In this document: positions 16,849 through 29,812 of the stretch, in pieces
Layout: each line of letters begins with the position of its first letter
Numbering within the stretch: position 1 is the stretch's first letter
From: Lentilactobacillus parafarraginis DSM 18390 = JCM 14109
GTDB lineage: Bacteria > Bacillota > Bacilli > Lactobacillales > Lactobacillaceae
NCBI RefSeq assembly: GCF_001435895.1
Contig: NZ_AZFZ01000004.1
Coordinates: forward strand, 26,571 to 90,570
Length of the DNA: 64,000 nucleotides
Direction of reading: 5' to 3'
Notes under the pieces: generated by a model
Told to the model about the DNA's origin: nothing
Seen by the model: only the letters and a program-made list of their open reading frames with translations
Databases searched by the model: none
Position numbers and translations under genes: made by a program

Positions 16849-18792
16849 TTGAAACAAATTCATGAATTGCCGCCAATCCTCGCCAACCAAATATCGGCTG
16901 GTGAGGTCGTTGAGCGACCAGCTTCCGTTGTAAAGGAACTCGTTGAAAACGCCATCGATGCGCATAGTACCCAGGTCGATGTGACCGTTGAGAATGCCGG
17001 CCTTAAGTTGATCAAAGTGGTTGATGACGGCGACGGCATTGATGCGGATCAGGTTCAAACCGCATTTTTACGTCACGCGACTAGCAAAATTACAGAGCAG
17101 CGGGATCTTTTCCGGGTGCGAACGCTGGGATTTCGTGGTGAGGCACTGCCAAGTATTAGTTCGGTGGCCGACGTGGTATTGAAAACGTCAACCGGCGCGA
17201 TGGGGACGGAAGTCACTTATAAGGGCGGCAAATTTGTGTCCCAGAGTGCGTCTGAATCGCGTAAGGGAACCACGGTCGAAGTCCGTTCGTTATTTTACAA
17301 TACCCCAGCGCGGTTAAAATATCTGAGTTCACCAAATACGGAATTAGCCAAAATTTCCGACATTGTCAATCGGCTGGCACTGAGTCATCCAGAGGTCGCG
17401 TTTTCATTTACCAGCAACGGCCGGGAGCTGTTAAGAACCTCCGGCCGGGGCGACTTACTGCAGGTTTTAGGGGCAATTTACGGCGTCAAAACGGTCTCAA
17501 AAATGGTCCCGATTCAGTCTGAAGAGCCTGATTTGGCAATTAATGGATTTGTCAGTCTTCCCGAGCTGACGCGGGCAAGCAGAAACTACATTTCGTTGAT
17601 TTTGAACGGCCGGTTTGTTAGAAATTATCCGCTGACCAGGGCGGTTATTGATGGGTACGGGTCCAAACTCATGATTGGGCGTTTCCCAATTGCCGTCATT
17701 AACATTAAGCTGGATCCGGCGCTTGTTGACGTCAACGTTCATCCGACCAAGCAGGAGGTTCGAATCAGCGAAGAGCCTAAACTTGGGCATATGATTTCCA
17801 ACGCGATTCGCCAAATGCTGGCGACTAAGCAGTTGATTCCAGACGCCACCCGTGACTTTAAGAAACCAGTTTCCAGCCGTTCCAATGATTATCCTTCAGA
17901 ATCACCCGCGATTAGTGCCCAGCCGCAAGGGCAGCCTTTATTTGAGGTGCCTTCTGAGACTGAGGGTTCGAATCTGGCGGATGATGATCCAATCGTTATC
18001 AAGCAAAGAGACGATCTGAACGGTCCCCGAGTCGCTAAATGGGATCGTCTGTTAGCAGAGGAGCCGACTTCAGTTCCTATTTTTGGTGAGACGGGATTCC
18101 GGCTGGCCGATGATTCCAATCCGGCAAAAGCTGCCGAAATTCAATCTCAGCCAGAGCAGCAAGATCTGGTTGGGGAATCCGGTTTTCCAAATCTTCGCTA
18201 TATTGGTCAGATTCACGGGACCTATTTAGTTGCCGAAACCCCTGAAAATATGTATCTGGTGGATCAACATGCCGCTCAGGAACGGATTAACTATGAGCAC
18301 TATCGAAAAGCGATTGGTGAAGTTAGTGACGATCAGCAAAAACTGTTGGTGCCAATCGTTTTAGATTACACCACCAGTGATTTTTTACTTATTATGGAAA
18401 AACTGCCCCTGCTTCAAAAGCTTGGGATTCACCTTGAACAGTTTGGCCAAAATAGCTTCATTGTTCGGGAACACCCAATGTGGTTTAAGGCCGGGCAAGA
18501 AGAGGCGACCATCAAAGAAATGATTGACTGGATTCTTAACGACCATAAGATTTCGGTTGCCGCCTTTCGTGAAAAAACGGCCATCATGATGAGCTGTAAG
18601 CGCGCAATTAAGGCCAATCATCATCTTGATAGTCGACAGGCAAGTGCTTTGCTGGCTCGACTGCCCGAATGTGAGAATCCCTATAATTGTCCCCATGGCC
18701 GGCCCGTGCTGGTGAAGTTTACAAATGAAGATATTGAAAAGATGTTCAAACGCATCCAGGATCCTCACCGTACGGATGAAGAAATTATTTAA
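16849..18792 (+). CDS. mutL: DNA mismatch repair protein MutL (endonuclease type)
   Basis: About 647 residues. The N-terminal GHKL ATPase has [14 protein letters not shown] and [13 protein letters not shown]; a variable linker (about 340-450) follows; the C-terminal domain has the metal-dependent nicking motif [12 protein letters not shown], which fits DQHA-X2-E-X4-E, and CPHGRP near the end. So this MutL should nick DNA itself, as in bacteria lacking MutH. The TTG at 16849 gives the family start [20 protein letters not shown]; a GTG at 16840 is also in frame. Confidence 0.96.
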   Translation: MKQIHELPPILANQISAGEVVERPASVVKELVENAIDAHSTQVDVTVENAGLKLIKVVDDGDGIDADQVQTAFLRHATSKITEQRDLFRVRTLGFRGEALPSISSVADVVLKTSTGAMGTEVTYKGGKFVSQSASESRKGTTVEVRSLFYNTPARLKYLSSPNTELAKISDIVNRLALSHPEVAFSFTSNGRELLRTSGRGDLLQVLGAIYGVKTVSKMVPIQSEEPDLAINGFVSLPELTRASRNYISLILNGRFVRNYPLTRAVIDGYGSKLMIGRFPIAVINIKLDPALVDVNVHPTKQEVRISEEPKLGHMISNAIRQMLATKQLIPDATRDFKKPVSSRSNDYPSESPAISAQPQGQPLFEVPSETEGSNLADDDPIVIKQRDDLNGPRVAKWDRLLAEEPTSVPIFGETGFRLADDSNPAKAAEIQSQPEQQDLVGESGFPNLRYIGQIHGTYLVAETPENMYLVDQHAAQERINYEHYRKAIGEVSDDQQKLLVPIVLDYTTSDFLLIMEKLPLLQKLGIHLEQFGQNSFIVREHPMWFKAGQEEATIKEMIDWILNDHKISVAAFREKTAIMMSCKRAIKANHHLDSRQASALLARLPECENPYNCPHGRPVLVKFTNEDIEKMFKRIQDPHRTDEEII

Positions 18793-18819
18793 AATATCCT
18801 CGAGCGTCACGGAAACTTA

Positions 18820-18856
18820 TGATACAATTTATAAGTTATTAGCAAACATACGTTTT
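18820..18856 (+). promoter_or_regulatory. ruvAB promoter with LexA box
   Basis: An extended -10 (TGATACAAT, 18820-18828) is followed by CAAACATACGTTTT at 18843-18856, which matches 12 of 14 positions of CGAAC-RNRY-GTTYC. The box begins about 8 bases after the expected transcription start, so bound LexA would block elongation or clearance. No good -35 was seen. Confidence 0.68.
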
Positions 18857-18873
18857 AGTGAAGAGGAAATTGA

Positions 18874-19473
18874 ATGTACGAATTTTTTGAAGGTCAAATT
18901 GTTGATATAACGCCCGCGTCGATTGTTTTACTGGTAAATGGGGTTGGCTACTTGATTTACACTGCCGATCCTTATCGATTCAAGGTGGACACTAAAAAAA
19001 CCGTTCGCGTTTATGTGTACCAAGCCGTTAGCGATTCGGCAATTTTGCTGTACGGATTTTACGATGCTGATGATAAAAAGATTTTTCAGAAACTTCTGGC
19101 AGTATCCGGCATCGGTCCGAAAAGCGCCCTGGCAATTTTGGCGGGTAATGATCGGAGTGGGTTGATCAATGCCATCAATAATCGAGACGTCAAATTCTTG
19201 ACGAAGTTCCCCGGTGTTGGTAAAAAGACCGCCCAACAAATTATTTTGGATCTTCAGGGCAAGGTGGGGGATTTCACGACTGATCCATCCAAGAAAGCGC
19301 CTGATGTCGCGGTTGGCACGACCTCAAATGAATTGGCGGACGCCATGTCCGCACTGGAAGCGCTCGGTTATTCCACCAAGCAGATTACCAGCATTCAGGC
19401 TGATTTAGAAGCGAAGACCGGTTTAACGACCGATGAATACCTGAGTCTTGGCCTTAAGCTATTAATGCATTAG
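18874..19473 (+). CDS. ruvA: Holliday junction branch migration protein RuvA
   Basis: A 199-residue junction-binding subunit. It shows the N-terminal OB fold ([21 protein letters not shown]), two helix-hairpin-helix motifs ([16 protein letters not shown] near 71-86, and [19 protein letters not shown] near 108-126), and the C-terminal RuvB-binding domain after a linker (150-199). The ATG at 18874 follows AAGAGGAAA. It is 11 bases from ruvB and under an SOS-like operator. No ruvC is expected in this lineage; RecU normally does resolution. Confidence 0.97.
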   Translation: MYEFFEGQIVDITPASIVLLVNGVGYLIYTADPYRFKVDTKKTVRVYVYQAVSDSAILLYGFYDADDKKIFQKLLAVSGIGPKSALAILAGNDRSGLINAINNRDVKFLTKFPGVGKKTAQQIILDLQGKVGDFTTDPSKKAPDVAVGTTSNELADAMSALEALGYSTKQITSIQADLEAKTGLTTDEYLSLGLKLLMH

Positions 19474-19484
19474 GGGGTGAAAAA

Positions 19485-20504
19485 TTGGAAAAAGACGATC
19501 GGATTGTTTCCCCTGAGAACGAGAATGACGATGAAGATAAAATTGAAAAGTCCCTTCGGCCGCAAACGTTGGCCGATTACATCGGGCAAAGTGACGTTAA
19601 GAACGAACTGAAAGTTTACATCCAAGCCGCTAAACAGCGTGAGGAATCCCTGGATCACGTTCTGTTGTATGGCCCACCAGGCCTTGGGAAAACGACGCTT
19701 GCGATGGTCGTTGCCAATGAAATGGGGGTTAATATTCGAACGACCAGCGGACCGGCAATTGATAAACCGGGCGATCTCTTGTCACTGTTAAACGAATTGA
19801 ATCCTGGAGACGTTCTGTTTATTGATGAAATTCACCGGCTCCCCAAAGTTGTTGAGGAAATGTTATATTCCGCGATGGAAGACTTCTTTGTTGATATCAT
19901 CGTCGGTCAGGGATCGGACTCCCATCCGGTTCACTTTCCCCTTCCGCCATTTACCCTAATTGGTGCCACAACGCAGGCGGGGATGCTTTCGGCACCGTTG
20001 CGTGATCGATTTGGCATCGTTGAGCATATGAATTACTACCAAGTGATTGATTTGGAACAGATTGTTCAGCGAACTGCCGGAATCTTTCAAATTCCGATTT
20101 TGAAGTCCGGAGCTCATGAAATTGCTTTGCGTTCCCGGGGGACTCCTCGGGTCGCCAACCGGCTTTTGAAGCGAATTCGTGATTTTGCCCAGGTAGCCGA
20201 TAAATCCAGCATTGATTTGGACATTGTCCGTTACGCCCTTGAAAAGCTCAAGGTTGACGATTTGGGGCTTGACGCGACCGATATTAAACTATTACGGACA
20301 ATGATCGAATACTATGACGGAGGTCCGGTGGGATTAAAAACTTTAGCAGCTAATATTGGTGAGGAAACTGACACAATTGCCGAAATGTATGAGCCGTACC
20401 TCCTTCAAATCGGGCTCATCAAGCGGACTGCCCGGGGCCGTAAAGTAACCCCCAAGGGCTATGCGCATCTGCATTACCCTAGCAGCCCCAGCAACCTCGT
20501 ATGA
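19485..20504 (+). CDS. ruvB: Holliday junction helicase RuvB
   Basis: A 339-residue AAA+ motor driving branch migration on RuvA-bound junctions. Walker [10 protein letters not shown], Walker [10 protein letters not shown], sensor [20 protein letters not shown] and the C-terminal winged helix ([16 protein letters not shown]) are all present. The start is TTG at 19485 behind GGGGGTG. The next gene, queA, starts at or just after its end, a common linkage in Firmicutes. Confidence 0.97.
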   Translation: MEKDDRIVSPENENDDEDKIEKSLRPQTLADYIGQSDVKNELKVYIQAAKQREESLDHVLLYGPPGLGKTTLAMVVANEMGVNIRTTSGPAIDKPGDLLSLLNELNPGDVLFIDEIHRLPKVVEEMLYSAMEDFFVDIIVGQGSDSHPVHFPLPPFTLIGATTQAGMLSAPLRDRFGIVEHMNYYQVIDLEQIVQRTAGIFQIPILKSGAHEIALRSRGTPRVANRLLKRIRDFAQVADKSSIDLDIVRYALEKLKVDDLGLDATDIKLLRTMIEYYDGGPVGLKTLAANIGEETDTIAEMYEPYLLQIGLIKRTARGRKVTPKGYAHLHYPSSPSNLV

Positions 20505-20518
20505 AAGGAAACTTAACG

Positions 20519-22719
<2,201 letters not shown>

Positions 22720-22780
22720 CTATGGACGGTTTACAAGTTATTTGGTAAAGTATTCCTATGGAAAGTGTGGGTGAAAAATA

Positions 22781-23200
22781 TTGAACAGTTCTGTTTACTC
22801 GATCTTAATGATTGTTGTTTTGTTTGCGTTGATGTATTTCTTGATGATTCGTCCTCAAAGAAAGCAACAGCAAAAGCGGCAGGAACAACTTTCAAAAGTT
22901 AAGCAAGGCGATCAGGTCGTTACGATCGGTCGGCTGCACGGCGTTGTTGACGAAATTAACGAAGCCGATAAAACCGTTACGCTTGATTGTGATGGGATTT
23001 ACTTGGTCTTTGATTTGAGTGCCATTGCTCAGGTAAAGCAACCTGCAGTTACCGCTGCAGCAACAGCTACCAACAACAATGCGACTAATGAACAACCAGC
23101 TGATGATGCAAAAACCGATAAGCCGGCCGATGCTGATTCAGATCAGACGACTCAAAAGTCTGATAATTCAGATAGTGATTCAAAGTCCGAAGACAAGTAA
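22781..23200 (+). CDS. yajC: Preprotein translocase accessory subunit YajC
   Basis: A 139-residue protein with one N-terminal membrane helix (about 5-24, SILMIVVLFALMYFLMI) followed by RPQRKQQQKRQEQL and GDQVVTIGRLHGVVDEI, the YajC signature. YajC associates with SecDF. The last 45 residues are very rich in Asp, Lys, Ser, Thr and Gln, an extension not needed by the family. The start is TTG at 22781; upstream GTGGGTGAAAAA is a moderate ribosome site. Linkage to tgt is widely conserved. Confidence 0.93.
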   Translation: MNSSVYSILMIVVLFALMYFLMIRPQRKQQQKRQEQLSKVKQGDQVVTIGRLHGVVDEINEADKTVTLDCDGIYLVFDLSAIAQVKQPAVTAAATATNNNATNEQPADDAKTDKPADADSDQTTQKSDNSDSDSKSEDK

Positions 23201-23203
23201 CAA

Positions 23204-23248
23204 AAATGGGTTGGGGACAGAACAATGTTTTGCGCCAACCATTTTTTT
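23204..23248 (+). terminator. Terminator after yajC
   Basis: AAATGGGTTGG pairs with CCAACCATTT around a loop of about 20 bases containing GGACAGAACA, followed by a T-run ending at 23248. Confidence 0.85.
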
Positions 23249-23258
23249 CGAGTAAAAA

Positions 23259-23272
23259 AGAACATACGTTTG
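23259..23272 (+). promoter_or_regulatory. LexA (SOS) box upstream of dinB
   Basis: AGAACATACGTTTG matches 12 of 14 positions of the CGAAC-RNRY-GTTYC operator and lies 25 bases before the dinB start codon, after the yajC terminator. Confidence 0.75.
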
Positions 23273-23297
23273 AAGGCCCATAAGTGAGATGAGATAG

Positions 23298-24398
23298 ATG
23301 GCAAAAGATGATCGACATATTATTCATATTGATATGGATGCTTTTTATGCCTCCATTGAAGAACGAGAAGATCCCTCACTGAAAACGAAGCCCCTCATTG
23401 TTGCGAAGGATCCCCGCAAGACTGGTGGTCGTGGGGTGGTATCAACGGCTAACTATGTTGCCAGAAAATATGGGGTCCACTCAGCAATGAGTTCTTCAAA
23501 GGCGCTTGAACTCTGTCCCAAGGCGGTTTTTCGGTTTTCTGGGTTTGAACTTTATCGGGCAGTTTCCCAAAAAATCCACGACATCTTTCATGAGTATACC
23601 GATAAAGTGGAATCGGTTGCTTTAGATGAGGCCTACCTTGACATCACCGACAATAAGCGGCATATTTCCGATTCAATTCAGGTGGGGCGAATGATCCAAG
23701 CGGAGATCTTAAAGCAAACTAAATTAACGTGTTCTGTCGGCGTTTCGTATAACAAATTTCTTGCCAAGGAAGCTTCCGATTACGCCAAGCCGTTTGGGTT
23801 AACCGTGATTGAACCTAAGGATGCGATTGAGTTTTTAAAACGGCTGCCCATTGAGAAATTTCGGGGCGTTGGTAAAAAAACCGTCCCAAAGATGCATGAC
23901 CTCGGAATTAATGACGGGGCAGATTTAATTCAATGGTCCCAGATGGATCTTATTAAGCATTTTGGCAAATTTGGATATGTCCTATATGAACGAGCGCGGG
24001 GAATTGATAAGCGACCGGTTGAATATGCTCGGGTTCGAAAATCCGTTGGTAAAGAAAGAACTTTTGGCCCGGAGCTGGAGAATCAGTCCCAGGTTGATGA
24101 CCAGTTAAAGCATATTGCCGAAATGGTGGCTGCGGAAATGCAGCAAAAGAAAAAGCATGGCAAAACGCTGGTCCTAAAGATTCGTTATCGCGATTTTTCG
24201 ACTTTCACCAAACGGATTAGTTTGGATAATTACATCCACAACAACCCTTCTGACTACTATGAACTCGCAAGTGAACTACTAACGGAAATGCCGGATATTG
24301 GCGCTGGGGTCCGGTTACTTGGGATCACATTAACTAATTTGGCAGATTTGAATTATGAAAATATCGTTCTCAATTTATTTGCCGATCCCAAGCGGTGA
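23298..24398 (+). CDS. dinB: DNA polymerase IV (Y-family)
   Basis: A 366-residue translesion polymerase. Catalytic acidic residues are visible in [16 protein letters not shown] (about 10-25) and [12 protein letters not shown] (about 108-119); the thumb [15 protein letters not shown] and little-finger domains follow. The ATG at 23298 has only a weak purine tract upstream. The gene has its own transcription unit with a LexA-like operator, so induction by DNA damage is likely. The order dinB-nrnA-helicase-alaS is common in lactobacilli. Confidence 0.95.
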   Translation: MAKDDRHIIHIDMDAFYASIEEREDPSLKTKPLIVAKDPRKTGGRGVVSTANYVARKYGVHSAMSSSKALELCPKAVFRFSGFELYRAVSQKIHDIFHEYTDKVESVALDEAYLDITDNKRHISDSIQVGRMIQAEILKQTKLTCSVGVSYNKFLAKEASDYAKPFGLTVIEPKDAIEFLKRLPIEKFRGVGKKTVPKMHDLGINDGADLIQWSQMDLIKHFGKFGYVLYERARGIDKRPVEYARVRKSVGKERTFGPELENQSQVDDQLKHIAEMVAAEMQQKKKHGKTLVLKIRYRDFSTFTKRISLDNYIHNNPSDYYELASELLTEMPDIGAGVRLLGITLTNLADLNYENIVLNLFADPKR

Positions 24399-24476
24399 TT
24401 TAAAAGCTGTTGTTTATTACTTTAAGTAGTTAGTGTATACTGAAGTGTTCAACAAAGAATAGTGGGGTAATAAGAC

Positions 24477-25424
24477 ATGTCGATTCAAACCGAAATATTA
24501 ACGAAAATCAAGCAATATAACACCATCATCATCCATCGCCACAAGCGGCCGGATCCCGATGCCATTGGCTCGCAGATGGGCCTGGCATCGATTTTGAAGG
24601 CGTCCTTTCCTGGAAAGACAATTTTATGCGCTGGAAAGAATTTTGACAGTTTCAAGTGGCTAGGGACTGCTGACGATATTAGTGACGATCAGTATAAAGA
24701 CGCGTTAGTGATTGTTGTCGACACGGCCAATCAACCACGAGTCGATGATGATCGTTACACGAAGGGCAAGGCGCTCATTAAAATTGACCACCACCCAAAC
24801 GATGATCAGTTTGGCGACTTGATGTGGGTCATGCCTGAAGCATCAAGCACTTCGGAGCTGATTTTTGATTTCTTTGATATGTTTCGTTGTGAATTGACGC
24901 TTCCTGACGATGGGGCCCGCGTACTCTATGCCGGGATTGTTGGTGATACGGGCCGATTTATGTATCCATCCACGTCCGCGCACACCTTTGAAGTTGCGGC
25001 AAAACTTGCAGACTTCAACTTTTCACCCAGTGATGTGAACCAAAAAGAGGACGAAATTGACCTGCCTTTGGCGAGGTTATCCGCTTACGCGTATGAGAAT
25101 CTTCAAATTCTGGACAGCGGCGCAGCGTATTTGGTATTGTCTAATAAGGTTCTTGAACCATTTAAACTCGGCGATGAAAGCACAGCGTCGATTGTGCCGC
25201 TTCCCGGACGCATCAAGGAAGTCGTTTCCTGGGCAATCTTTGTTGAGCAAAAGGAAGGCGACTATCGGATTCGGTTGCGCTCCAAGGGGCCGGCAATTAA
25301 CGAATTGGCCAAACAATATGGTGGTGGCGGTCATCCACTGGCCAGTGGCGCCGTCGTGGATAATGAGGATCAAATTAAAACGTTTATCCATGATTTGGAT
25401 AACCTGGTGAAGAATAGCAAATAG
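24477..25424 (+). CDS. nrnA: DHH/DHHA1 phosphoesterase, NrnA-type oligoribonuclease
   Basis: A 315-residue protein of the NrnA family, which removes nucleotides from very short RNAs and hydrolyses pAp. The DHH domain shows RHKRPDPDAIGSQMG (20-35) and KIDHHPNDDQFG; the C-terminal DHHA1 domain ends with GGGGHPLASGA. It is cytoplasmic. GTGGGG stands upstream of the ATG at 24477. The helicase gene begins 8 bases after the stop, so the pair is probably one operon; both act on RNA. Confidence 0.9.
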   Translation: MSIQTEILTKIKQYNTIIIHRHKRPDPDAIGSQMGLASILKASFPGKTILCAGKNFDSFKWLGTADDISDDQYKDALVIVVDTANQPRVDDDRYTKGKALIKIDHHPNDDQFGDLMWVMPEASSTSELIFDFFDMFRCELTLPDDGARVLYAGIVGDTGRFMYPSTSAHTFEVAAKLADFNFSPSDVNQKEDEIDLPLARLSAYAYENLQILDSGAAYLVLSNKVLEPFKLGDESTASIVPLPGRIKEVVSWAIFVEQKEGDYRIRLRSKGPAINELAKQYGGGGHPLASGAVVDNEDQIKTFIHDLDNLVKNSK

Positions 25425-25432
25425 GAGATTTT

Positions 25433-26794
25433 ATGACACAATTTTCAGATTTTGGGTTAAAACCCTTTATTTTACAAGCGCTTGACGCGTTGAAGTTTAC
25501 GGAACCGACTGCTGTCCAGGAAAAACTGATTCCAGTGATCATGCGGCATCGGGATGTTGTTGGGCAGTCAGCAACCGGCAGCGGAAAGACCCATGCCTTT
25601 CTGTTACCGATTTTTAATCAATTGGACCCCAGCAACGAATCAGTTCAAGCGGTCATCACAACTCCCAGTCGAGAACTGGCCTATCAAATTCTGGATGCCG
25701 CAAAACAAATTGCCAAATTTAGCCCAGATCAAATAACAATTGGCAGTTACGTTGGCGGAACTGATAAGAAACGCCAAGAGGACCGTTTGAAAAAGGAGCA
25801 GCCCCAACTCATTGTCGGCACTCCTGGGCGGATTTGGGATCTAATTAAAAATGGCGGTCTAGATGTGCATACTGCTTCACAATTAGTGATTGATGAAGCG
25901 GATATGACCCTGGACATGGGCTTTTTGGACGTCGTTGATCACATCGCTGCCAGTTTTGGAAAAGACGTTCAGATGATGGTCTTTTCAGCCACTATTCCAC
26001 AGAAAATCACGGTGTTCTTAAAAAAGTATATGGATAATCCGGTAATCGAAGAAATTCCGGTGTCTTCAATTATCAGCCCAACGATTGATAACTGGCTGAT
26101 TTCAACCAAGGGTCAGGACAAAAATCAATTGATCTACCGGCTTTTAACGGTTGGTGAACCTTACCTTGTGTTGATTTTCGCCAACACGCGAAAGCGAGTC
26201 GAAGAACTGACCGACTATTTACGCGGACAGGGACTGAAGGTTGCCATGGTTCATGGTGGCATCAAGCCTCGTGAGCGGAAACAAATTATGAAGCGAATTA
26301 AGAATCTCGACTTTCAGTTTGTGGTTGCGACCGATTTGGCTGCACGAGGAATTGATATCGAGGGTGTTTCCCACGTGATTAATGACGATATTCCGACAGA
26401 GGATTTGGAATTCTTCATTCACCGGGTGGGGCGAACCGGCCGGAACGGGATGCCGGGGACTTCGATTACGCTGTACTCGCCGGACGAAGAACAAGAGGTT
26501 GAAGAACTCGAAAAGATGGGGATTCATTTTAAACCCAAAGCTTACAAAAATCATGAAATTATTGATACGTATGATCGTAATCGGCGGGCGACCCATCATA
26601 AAAAACGTGAAAAGCTTGACCCAACCATGATCGGGTTGATTAAGAAGAAAAAGAAGCACGTTAAGCCCGGCTATAAACGGCAAATTAAGATGTCAATTGC
26701 CCGCAAGGAAGAAATGGATCGTCGTGTTTCACAACGGGAGCAATCACGGGCCAAACGCAAACAGCGGAAGCAAAGCTCGAATCGTTACAAGTAA
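25433..26794 (+). CDS. cshB: DEAD-box RNA helicase, CshB-like
   Basis: A 453-residue ATP-dependent RNA helicase. In order: Q motif (FTEPTAVQEKLIP), ATGSGKTHA, TPSRELAYQ, GTPGRIWD, VIDEADMTLDMGF, FSAT, ATDLAARGIDIEGV and HRVGRTGRNG. The C-terminal about 80 residues are lysine- and arginine-rich, likely an RNA-binding tail. CshB is the best Bacillus match by length and position near alaS, but that assignment is by family resemblance only. GGAGATTTT precedes the ATG at 25433. Confidence 0.9.
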   Translation: MTQFSDFGLKPFILQALDALKFTEPTAVQEKLIPVIMRHRDVVGQSATGSGKTHAFLLPIFNQLDPSNESVQAVITTPSRELAYQILDAAKQIAKFSPDQITIGSYVGGTDKKRQEDRLKKEQPQLIVGTPGRIWDLIKNGGLDVHTASQLVIDEADMTLDMGFLDVVDHIAASFGKDVQMMVFSATIPQKITVFLKKYMDNPVIEEIPVSSIISPTIDNWLISTKGQDKNQLIYRLLTVGEPYLVLIFANTRKRVEELTDYLRGQGLKVAMVHGGIKPRERKQIMKRIKNLDFQFVVATDLAARGIDIEGVSHVINDDIPTEDLEFFIHRVGRTGRNGMPGTSITLYSPDEEQEVEELEKMGIHFKPKAYKNHEIIDTYDRNRRATHHKKREKLDPTMIGLIKKKKKHVKPGYKRQIKMSIARKEEMDRRVSQREQSRAKRKQRKQSSNRYK

Positions 26795-26801
26795 AATTCG
26801 A

Positions 26802-26830
26802 TTGACATCATTTTCACAAAAAAGTATACT
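26802..26830 (+). promoter_or_regulatory. alaS promoter
   Basis: A consensus TTGACA (26802-26807) and TATACT (26825-26830) are exactly 17 bases apart, starting 8 bases after the helicase stop. Confidence 0.85.
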
Positions 26831-26837
26831 TTGAATG

Positions 26838-27040
26838 GTTTAAGAATATGTCAGGTCCTGCTACTTTTCAGAAACGTTTTGGTTGATGTGAAAAACGATT
26901 TAGTTTACCTGATGCTCTCTTAACACACAATTAAACACAAACCTGATGAATCAGGATAAAGTGGTTACGATTTAGCATCGTTGCAATCAGAGTGGTACCG
27001 CGCCAATCGGCGTCTCTGTTAGCAACGGTGCTTTATTTTG
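26838..27040 (+). promoter_or_regulatory. Alanine-specific T-box riboswitch
   Basis: Core AGAGTGGTACCGCG at 26989-27002. Stem I reads well: TTAAGA (26840-26845) pairs with TCTTAA (26918-26923) and TCAGGT (26851-26856) with ACCTGA (26907-26912); the internal loop between them carries GCT at 26914-26916, an alanine codon. The apical part has GGTTGATG between CGTTTT and AAAACG. TGGT pairs with a discriminator A, right for tRNA-Ala. The expression platform hairpin before 27035 is weak. Uncharged tRNA-Ala should raise alaS expression. Confidence 0.92.
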
Positions 27041-27061
27041 GTCGAAGGAGAAGATTACGAT

Positions 27062-29704
27062 ATGAAGAATTTAAGTAGTGGTCAAATCAGACAGATGTTT
27101 TTGGACTTTTTCCATGAAAAGGGCCACACAATTGAACCAAGCGCATCATTGATTCCAGTGGATGATCCCACGTTGCTGTGGATCAACTCTGGGGTTGCCA
27201 CGATGAAGAAGTATTTCGATGGCTCCGTTGTGCCCAAGAATCCAAGAATGACCAGCTCGCAGAAGAGTATTCGCACAAATGATATTGAAAATGTCGGTAA
27301 AACCCCGCGGCACCATACCTTATTTGAAATGCTGGGAAACTTTTCGGTTGGCGATTACTTCAAAAAAGAGGCCATTACCTGGGCCTTTGAATTATTAACA
27401 TCCCCAAAATGGTTTGGTTGGGATAAGGATAAGCTTTATATGACGGTTTACCCTAAGGACACCGATGCGAAAAAATATTGGGAAAAAGTTGGCGTGGCAC
27501 CTGATCATATCATTGAGATTGAGGATAATTTCTGGGATATTGGTCAGGGGCCTTCAGGTCCGGATTCTGAAATCTTTTACGATCGTGGGGCAGACTTTGA
27601 CGAATTAGCACCTGACGATCCCGAAAACTATCCTGGTGGTGAAAATGATCGCTGGCTTGAAGTTTGGAACATTGTTTTTTCTCAATTCAACCATACCCCT
27701 GAAGATACTTATGAACCCCTCCCTCGGAAGAACATTGATACGGGGATGGGACTGGAACGGGTCGTTTCAATTTTTCAACACGCCCGAACGAACTTTGAAA
27801 CCGACCTGTTTTTACCCATGATTCGCAAGACCGAAGAATTTTCGGACAACAAAAAATACGGCGTCGATAAACAAACCGATGTGGCGTTCAGAATTATCGC
27901 TGACCACGCCCGGGCAATTACCGTGGCAATTGGTGATGGCGCTTTGCCGTCAAATGTTGGCCGGGGCTATGTTATTCGTCGTTTGATTCGTCGGGCTATC
28001 GTTAATGGTCAACGACTTGGAATTAAATCAGCATTCCTTTACAAATTGGCGCCCGTAGTTGGGGAGACATTGAAATCGCATTATCCCGAAGTTTTGGCCC
28101 AGCGGGATTACATTGAAAAGGTGATCCACTCAGAAGAGGATCGGTTCAACGAAACATTAACCGATGGATTGAAATTGCTAAATAACGTGATCGCTGATGC
28201 AAAAACGAATCACAGCAACCAAATTGATGGGCCGACCGCTTTCAAGCTTTATGATACCTATGGGTTTCCATTCGAGTTAACGGGGGAAGAAGCTGCCGAA
28301 GCTGGATTAACCGTCGACAAGCAAGGCTTTGAAGTTGAAATGCAGAAGCAAAAAGACCGGGCTCGAAACGCCCGCAGCAGTGCCAAATCAATGGGTGTGC
28401 AACGGGACTTACTTGTGAAGGTTAAGGATGCCAGCGACTACGTGGGTTATGATACGTTGGACGTAAAAGATGCCAAACTGATTGACATTGTTGACGATGA
28501 AAAATTGGTTGATGAATCAAAATCAGACACCGTTGAACTCATCTTTGATAAAACACCGTTCTATGCTGAAATGGGTGGCCAGGTTGCCGATCGGGGCGTC
28601 ATTTTGGACGATAACGATGAGAAGGTTGCTGACGTCATCGACGTGCAGCATGCTCCAAATGGTCAAAACCTTCACACCGTTAAAACCCAAGAACCTTTGA
28701 TTAAGGGCCAACAGTATCATTTAATTGTGGATCGCTTATTTCACAGTCGGGTTGAAAAAAATCATACGGCCACTCATTTGCTTGACCAGTCCTTGAGAAA
28801 TATTTTGGGCGGTCATACCCAACAAGCAGGTTCATTAGTTGAGCCAAACTATTTGCGATTTGATTTCAATCATTTTGGTCAAGTGACTGACGAAGATTTA
28901 CAAAAGGTTGAAGATTTAGTAAACAAACAAATCTTTAATGAAATTGATGTTAAAACGGTTGTGACTGATCCAAAGACTGGTAAGAAAATGGGGGCCATTG
29001 CCCTGTTTAGTGAGAAATACGGCGACAAAGTTCGGGTGGTTTCCATTGGGGACTTCTCCGTTGAATTTTGTGGTGGGACCCATGTTGCCAACACTCGGGA
29101 TATTGGTCTGTTTAAGATTGTTTCTGAATCTGGGGTTGGTGCCGGGGTTCGGCGAATTGAGGCCGTAACCTCAAAAGAAGCATTTAGACTCTTAAATAAT
29201 CAATCTAATGAATTAAAGCAAATCTCGCGGAGCCTGAAAGTGACCCAGCTTAAGGATGTTCCAACCCGGGTCAGCCAGCTTCAAGATGACATTAAGACTC
29301 TTGAGACCAAGCAGTCGTCTCTGGAAGCCAAACTTGCCGGTAAGCAAGCCGAAGATGTCTTTAATGCCAAGCAGACTGTTGGACAATACACGATCATTAC
29401 GGGTATTATCAAGGAAGCCGGAATGCAACAGCTTCGTCAGCTTGCTGACACGTGGCGGGCCAAAAAATTGTCAGATGTTTTGGTTCTCGGTACCGGTAGC
29501 GGTCAGAAGGCAAACCTGATCGTGGCAGTCACTGATGATCAGGTGAAGAATGGCATCAAAGCTGGCGATTTGATCAAATCAATTGCCGGTAATATCAAAG
29601 GTGGCGGTGGCGGCCGACCAAACATGGCCCAAGCTGGCGGTAAAGATCCAGCTGGTTTAGATTCCGCTATGAAGGCCGCGGTTGCGTGGTTAGGAAATAA
29701 GTAA
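27062..29704 (+). CDS. alaS: Alanine--tRNA ligase
   Basis: About 880 residues. The class II catalytic domain (LWINSGVATMKKYFDG, TLFEMLGNFSVGDYFK), the editing domain with HTATHLLDQSL and CGGTHV, and the C-Ala domain (GGGGGRPNMAQAGGK) are all present. The frame is open from 27038, but the ATG at 27062 has AAGGAG upstream and gives the normal start MKNLSSGQIRQMF. A T-box reading an alanine codon precedes it. It is followed after about 110 bases by ireB. Confidence 0.98.
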   Translation: MKNLSSGQIRQMFLDFFHEKGHTIEPSASLIPVDDPTLLWINSGVATMKKYFDGSVVPKNPRMTSSQKSIRTNDIENVGKTPRHHTLFEMLGNFSVGDYFKKEAITWAFELLTSPKWFGWDKDKLYMTVYPKDTDAKKYWEKVGVAPDHIIEIEDNFWDIGQGPSGPDSEIFYDRGADFDELAPDDPENYPGGENDRWLEVWNIVFSQFNHTPEDTYEPLPRKNIDTGMGLERVVSIFQHARTNFETDLFLPMIRKTEEFSDNKKYGVDKQTDVAFRIIADHARAITVAIGDGALPSNVGRGYVIRRLIRRAIVNGQRLGIKSAFLYKLAPVVGETLKSHYPEVLAQRDYIEKVIHSEEDRFNETLTDGLKLLNNVIADAKTNHSNQIDGPTAFKLYDTYGFPFELTGEEAAEAGLTVDKQGFEVEMQKQKDRARNARSSAKSMGVQRDLLVKVKDASDYVGYDTLDVKDAKLIDIVDDEKLVDESKSDTVELIFDKTPFYAEMGGQVADRGVILDDNDEKVADVIDVQHAPNGQNLHTVKTQEPLIKGQQYHLIVDRLFHSRVEKNHTATHLLDQSLRNILGGHTQQAGSLVEPNYLRFDFNHFGQVTDEDLQKVEDLVNKQIFNEIDVKTVVTDPKTGKKMGAIALFSEKYGDKVRVVSIGDFSVEFCGGTHVANTRDIGLFKIVSESGVGAGVRRIEAVTSKEAFRLLNNQSNELKQISRSLKVTQLKDVPTRVSQLQDDIKTLETKQSSLEAKLAGKQAEDVFNAKQTVGQYTIITGIIKEAGMQQLRQLADTWRAKKLSDVLVLGTGSGQKANLIVAVTDDQVKNGIKAGDLIKSIAGNIKGGGGGRPNMAQAGGKDPAGLDSAMKAAVAWLGNK

Positions 29705-29812
29705 TTATTACATCGCCATTACATGTCGGTTACATTGGCTGTGTTGATTGTAGTTTCAACGATAATCAGTTAAAATTAGTACAAATGACCTGAAGTCATA
29801 GAGGTGAATTGT

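Noticed and set aside
26219..26683. 154-codon reverse frame inside the helicase gene
   Set aside because: Antisense to conserved helicase motifs; no independent evidence.
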